From Trichoplax sp. H2 (Eukaryota > Placozoa > Uniplacotomia > Trichoplacea): a DNA stretch of 64,000 nt. Each line of letters opens with the position of its first letter. Position 1 is the stretch's first letter. The position numbers and the translations under genes were made by a program. This document shows positions 58,455-64,000 of the stretch, in pieces. Under the pieces are notes generated by a model, which made no database searches, was not told where the DNA came from, and saw only the letters and a program-made list of their open reading frames with translations. The DNA is taken from positions 62,001 through 126,000 of the forward strand of contig NOWV01000176.1 of NCBI GenBank assembly GCA_003344405.1. The letters run 5' to 3'.

Positions 58455-61400
58455 CAGCAGATTTTTTCCAGATCACCACATACCTATCGGATAAGGAATT
58501 CGTTAATTTATCTTTAGTATACGGATGATAGCAATCGTTTGTGCTGAATCAGTAGTTATTACGTTAATTAGGTAAATGTAGACTATGATATCTTGTACTG
58601 TGTCAGCAGAAGCAGTCTGCACTTAGCAAATTAAAATTCGAAGCTTATAGGATGGATTAAAAATCCACAAGATTGTTAATATTAACAACTTCTACTACCA
58701 CAATTGTATACTCATAAATATAACGAACATTGAGGTATCTAGGAATTAATTTTGGATATTATTAGGTACTTTAATAGCAAAGATAGAAATTGAAAATCAA
58801 AACAATATTTAATAACTGGTATCGTAGACCTTAGTTTTCGCTAATTTATCATATTAATACTTAAATAGTAGCGTACCTGCCAAAATCCTCCATCTCACTG
58901 TCTGAACAGAAGACTTTATAACGTCCACGTTCGAAAACGGTATCATGATTTGTATTGCATACACAACCTAATTCATCTAAAGTTATTTCGATAGCATTCA
59001 ATCCAGAATCGAGGGCATCGGCATAAGCTGCAGCAAGAACTATGAAGTAAATAAAATTGTGAATACAGAATCGGTCAGAAATGGATAGAAAATTGCTACA
59101 CAAATGTATATACATATTTATCTATCATTCAAGGATCGCTAAAGCCTATAACTTTTATAAATTTTATCCTATAAGAATACTCAGAGAATTACGGTTATCT
59201 CATCATAAAACAATTATATCTCAAAAAATATTACGTAATTAATTATATTCTATACGCAAAAGTGATTACTAGCATAATAATAAAGCTACAATATGACTAG
59301 TAGACTATTAAATTCCTCTAGCACTACAGAAACACACACTGCTATCATGATGGAGATCTAGAGTAATTAGAAATCAGCAACATGGTCTAAAATTATTAGC
59401 GTTATATTAAGTTGATAAGAAATACTATTGACCAACATGTATTCAAATTACGATGATTTATATATGTTATCTAGTATGAAAGAAATGCTCAAATGACTTT
59501 TGCAAATACGCTAATTTAAAAACTTGTTCTATTATCATATTTGAGATATTCTCTCATAGAAAATCATCAAAACGATTCAAAATTAATGCTTTGATAATTT
59601 AAATGAGCGTTGAAATTTGCGTATACTTTAAAAGTATTTGTGAATTACAGTATACTCAATATTATTTACAGTTTATAGAATAAATATTTAAGATCTCCTT
59701 TAGTTAATAAAATCTACTCTGTTAACACCACAACATGCATCAATTTAGAGGTCATTCAGTATGATCTAAAATACTGACATAGTATTAATTAATATAGAAA
59801 TTTGTTTACAGAAATCTTTATTCGCTGCGATGTATTCGATTAATTATCTTATGGGAGTAATAATATTCGTGCTACTCTTTTAAGCAATAGAAATTCTTGC
59901 GCTATTATCAAGGTCGAGATTACTCTATTTAGAAAGAGTAAAGACAGTCTCAACATCAAGAATACGAATATTTACAAGTATTGCATTTAAATTAACACAG
60001 AAATTTTGCTAATAAAAAATACTTACCGATTACGAAAGATTTTATATTATTCTAAAATAAGATAAATATTTGACGTCCATTATTATTATTCAGATCATAG
60101 CTATTTCTTAATGCTTTCATCATGATCAAGATATCTTGTTTGAAAATTATTGACATGATCTAAGTCTGTTGACATTACATTAATACGAAAGTTTGTTTAT
60201 AAAAGTTTCTCATGAACTACAAGAGGTTCGATAGTATCTTGTTGGGAGAAAATTGAAACTACTCGCTTAGGAATAGACATTTGTGCAATGATCTTAGTCA
60301 ATATTTACTCCAACTGAAAAACATTATACAGTCTAAACATCAAGAATGTCTATGATTATTTGATATTAATATTAACATCAAAATTTCGTTTTTAAAAGTG
60401 TTCATTTACTACAAAAGACTCTATATTATCCTAATAAGACAATAATTCGACACATTTCTTTAGATAATAGAGTCGTATATTGTTGCAATTGTCATTATGA
60501 TGGAGGTTTTACTGAAATAGAGTCTAATTTGAAAATTACGGAGACGATCGAAATTGGTCGACATTAAATTTAATGCAGAAAATCCTGTTTAGAGAAAAGT
60601 CTAGTAATAACTTCTATGCGACTATATACGCCATTATATGTACATTCGTGTTGTGTATAGTATTAGATGTGTTACTTATTACTTGGCGCGCTATAGATAT
60701 GAATATCGCATTAAGGTATCGCGGATCGATAGTACAATATGATAAAGTTTGATACCGTACATACGAGTAGTGTATTGTAGCCCCACTACGACTAAACATT
60801 TAATCCGATTGAAAGCGCTACATAAAATCCGAATCCGATCCGAATATAGTCACTAGATAAAGGACCAGTTGTTTTTTTTGTAGGTGTAAGAGTAAGGAGT
60901 AGGAAAGGCGCTCGAATAAAGGCATAACTTACAACCACCACATACAGTAAGAAAGATTTTACTTTATCTTAATAGAATAAATTTTCGGCGTGCTTCTTTT
61001 AAGTAATAGATATTTTTGTAATCGCTATTGTAATTATTATTTTGCTTAGTTAGAAAAGCAGTAGGATAATCTAAATGATTAATATTAAAATAACACGAAA
61101 ATGAGTTGATAGAAGTTTTAATCAACAACAAAAAATTTTTATATTCCCCTAGTGAGAGAAATATTCGAGCTACTACTTTAGATATTAGAGATCACTCGTG
61201 CTATGATTATAATTGTGATTTACTTTATTGTTAATTTAGAAAGCCAAAGGATGCCGAAATTTCAAGAAATATTAGTAATTATTTGATATTAAAATTTATT
61301 AAAATCTTATGTTTATAGAAGTGCTTATATAAAATCAGGAAAGATCCTATATTATTAAAATGAGACAACTAGTTAATGCACTCTCCTTTAGGTCATAAAT

Positions 61401-62661
61401 TTATATTTATTCAGTTGTCATCGTGATAGGACTATAGCCTAATTTAAAAGTCATCAAGACCATCTAACATGATCGACATTAAATTAACTTGAAACTATAT
61501 TTACAGAGTTTTCATAGTTGTTTTTATTAACTACGAAAATTTCTGCATTATCCAATTAGAAATACCATTCAACGTACTCTCTTAGGTCACTGTCATCATA
61601 TTGGGAATATAGAATAATTTTAAATTAAATCTTTAGATAGTCTCAAATGACAGACATTGTATTAACGCGACATTTATCTACAAAATATTCCATCCAATGC
61701 CATAAATTGTATAGAGTATTATCCTAGTGAGACAAGTATTCGAGTTTCCGATAACAAAAATATTAAAGAGAATGGCATTATCTTTAATACGGCATGGTCG
61801 ATTCTGTACTAGCCTACTAGATTCAAATATTAAGACTAAATTTAAAGTGATTAATACAATAATCAAATACTAATATTAGCATTGGAGGCGTATCGAAGGC
61901 GTAATTCCATTTTAAAGTAATTATTACAGCGTAAAATGACTGATATATTGTTTTCCTAGTTAATTCTATTCAATGCCTTCTATCTGTATTGTAAAGTATA
62001 CGAAAGGGTACGTGCAGATCAATTACTATTTAGTAGAAAGCTATAATAAAATTGTTTTTTACAGCTCTAGTTTGATCATTGGTAACAATAAAAAAAGATT
62101 CCAAATACCTTACATGTGTATTTTTAATTTAAAAGTCATTAAGATAAGCTAAATTTATCGGCATTGACGTATTATTTCTCGCATGCTGACAGGTTATCCT
62201 AAAATTATAGACGTTGAGAACTTAAGATTGCGTTATATAGCGTAGTCTTTCGTAGAAAAAATAAATAATGCTTACATTTAACTATCTTATCTAAATCACA
62301 ATTATCTAAGTCGTAAATGAATTTTTTCTAGAATTATTTCGTAGATGCTGAATGTTATCTTAAAAATAACCTTATTGATATTACGGAACATACTACATAG
62401 TATAATCGTTCTTATAGAGAAATTAAATATTTTATTAATTTACTTATGCTATCTCGACGAAAGTTACCTATGCAATCAATAAACTATTTCTTGGGTTATA
62501 CAAAATACGAGAATAATTACCATCTCTCCCTACTAAGATATGTCCACTAGCTGGCATAACTCGACAGTCCTCGGTGTACATATCGATTACGTCTGATATG
62601 CTTCCACTTTTATAGGCTTCCATAATCTTTTTATTTGATTCTTCAATATGGCGACGAATCT
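58455..62661 (-). CDS. SnoaL-like/DUF4440 domain protein, partial model (three exons)
   Basis: Three minus-strand exons join in phase: 62521-62661 (141 nt), 58877-59027 (151 nt) and 58455-58483 (29 nt). The product has the NTF2-fold pattern of SnoaL-like/DUF4440 proteins: helix (KKIMEAYKSGSISDVIDMYTED), CRVMPASGHILVGRDAYADAL across the first junction, the beta part (VFERGRYKVFCSD) and RYVVIWKKSAG. These proteins are small dimeric pocket proteins; in animals their substrates are mostly unknown. The first listed exon could instead begin with the ATG at 62713 and read straight through, but the CTTACTTCAG acceptor before 62661 suggests an earlier exon. The final exon, normally W-K-x-H-R-D-like, was not located between 54 and 58.4 kb. 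The 3.5-kb intron holds a degenerate tandem array. Confidence 0.72.
59700..62000. repeat. Degenerate tandem array, period about 180-205 bp, about ten copies
   Basis: A worn motif GACATTAAATTAA(t/c)...GAAA...TTTGTTTA(c/t)AGAA recurs near 59775, 60171, 60560, 61475 and 61653, with weaker copies near 59985, 60365, 61080 and 61285. Each is followed by TATATTATCCTAATAAGA-like and TCATCATGAT-like blocks in the same order. Adjacent spacings are mostly 180-205 bp, and copies are far apart in sequence, so this is an old satellite-like array lying within an intron. No coding potential seen. Confidence 0.65.
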
Positions 62662-62713
62662 CTGAAGTAAGTTGATTAATATCATTACAAAAATTATAAA
62701 AGTTACTATACAA

Positions 62714-64000
62714 TTTATTCTCTTACTATCAAGCGATACACGATTATTATAGGCAATTATGACGATATCACGAATTTGTCTTAAGATGTATTTCAAGGCT
62801 TGTGTGCACGTAATAAATCAATTTCAATTTCCGAGCTACGACGGAGCATTTATCATCAGAGCTAAAACTATTTTACCTAACTACTTGGATTGAGTCGAAA
62901 AATTTCAGTTTGATGATATATTATATCTATCGAAGGAGGAATGGAAATAGGTTTTGAAAAATTAATCCCCCAAACTATGAAATATGAATGAGACCATTTT
63001 TCAACTAATTATTATTATCATAGCCCTTAACATAAAGCCAGCCAGAATATACTATAATTTAAGCTAACATACGAATTGTAACAGCTAGTGATTAGTCTAT
63101 TTTTCGTAAATTTATGGATAGTACATTCGTACTGGCTTGATTTGAAATGTACCGGTAAGTATTCATTTCCAAATAGCGACTCAATAATTTATTAAATACC
63201 GTATAAGCGAACTCAAGCCCAATGACAGCAGTTAATTTAAGACAATGATTGAAATTTCAATTTCTCGTAAAGTTAGACTATATATCTTTGTTTACCTTTT
63301 AAATACCCATTAGCTTAATTATTTAATAGCTCGGTATTAGTCCTTATATGTCAATAATGTAGACAAATGTTAGGTAAAGATTCTAGTCCTTCAAGTTAGG
63401 CTTTATATGATCATTCACACTTGAAATTTTTGATCGCTAAAATGTTCAGCAGATGAATATCAAAGTATGTCTCATTCGAACAAATAAGTGAGACAATTAT
63501 AGTTCTATAATTATGATTGTTAATAAGTTGTTCCCTATATCATCCATTTAGATCTAGAAAACCCGATAGCATAAATGTTCAATGCCTTAAAATGGATATT
63601 TGCCTTATACAAATAGTGTAGGCAAATGCTAGACAAATACGCTATTTCTGGTAAAGATCGCTTAAATAGTATCATTTATACCTAAATTATCCTGGTCATT
63701 ATTCTAAGTTTGATGTTTTACTAGCTGTTTCTCAAAACTACTAGTAGTACTTCTATCCAATTAAATACCTGCTGTAGTACATATTAACTACCTTAAGTGA
63801 TTGCAGTCATGGAATTGTTAGGCACTAATTATAATTAGTTAGTTATCCTCTTGAAATCAAATAATAAAATTTCCTCATAAGCATTGAAAACTTCTGGCCA
63901 TATTGCTAAGTATTTCTAATTCGCAAAAACTGCGTATGTAGGAGAAAATGTTTAAATTTTCTTTTAATTTTCTTGTTACTATATTGAATTGTAAAATAGC
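62714..64000. other. No gene recognised at right edge
   Basis: AT-rich. An upstream exon of the SnoaL-like gene may lie here but was not identified. Two loosely similar blocks around 63355-63420 and 63615-63685 (GTAGACAAATGTTAGG and GTAGGCAAATGCTAGA) hint at another worn duplication. Confidence 0.4.

Noticed and set aside
58861-59115. Reading this minus-strand frame as the first exon of a secreted protein with its own signal peptide
   Set aside because: The hydrophobic N-terminal part is intron before a CTGCAG acceptor; starting at 59027 the exon joins in phase to the SnoaL-like exon at 62521 and to 58455-58483.

Overview
The window looks like nuclear DNA of an early-branching animal. It is strongly AT-rich, its genes are split by GT-AG introns of about 70 bp to 4.5 kb, and it carries metazoan genes: profilin, NME7 with a DM10 domain, a long-chain acyl-CoA synthetase, the WASH-complex subunit WASHC3/CCDC53 and the BORC subunit BORCS5. 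Gene density, small introns and very conserved proteins would suit a placozoan (Trichoplax-like) genome, but that is inference; no rRNA or mitochondrial marker is present to settle it. All gene models were built by hand from conserved protein blocks, splice signals and reading-frame phase.

Left part (0-21 kb): a tandem repeat of about 259 bp at the edge, then profilin 1 (+), a partial NME7 pseudogene (-) whose exon-11 equivalent is amplified into seven tandem 160-bp units, profilin 2 (+), and an intact 15-exon NME7 (-). Order, orientation and retained 3'-flank similarity point to an old tandem duplication of a [profilin - NME7] block, in which the first NME7 copy decayed while both profilins survived.

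Middle (21-40.2 kb): 5 kb without genes, loaded with the palindromic word TACTGTACAGTA and related words; then a 14-exon ACSL3/4-type acyl-CoA synthetase (+), with WASHC3 (-) tail-to-tail to it and head-to-head with intronless BORCS5 (+). WASHC3 and BORCS5 both act on endosome/lysosome membranes in known animals.

Right part (40-64 kb): very AT-rich and gene-poor. The most interesting content is two two-exon genes (43.7-44.5 kb and 53.0-54.2 kb), each with one exon for signal peptide plus acidic/basic propeptide, a phase-0 intron and a short exon encoding a six-cysteine C-C-CC-C-C domain typical of inhibitor-cystine-knot peptides. The second exons are only 36 and 39 codons long, so a simple ORF scan misses them. 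At the end lies a minus-strand gene for a SnoaL-like/DUF4440 protein with widely spaced exons (62.6, 58.9 and 58.5 kb); its long intron holds a degenerate tandem array with a period near 195 bp.
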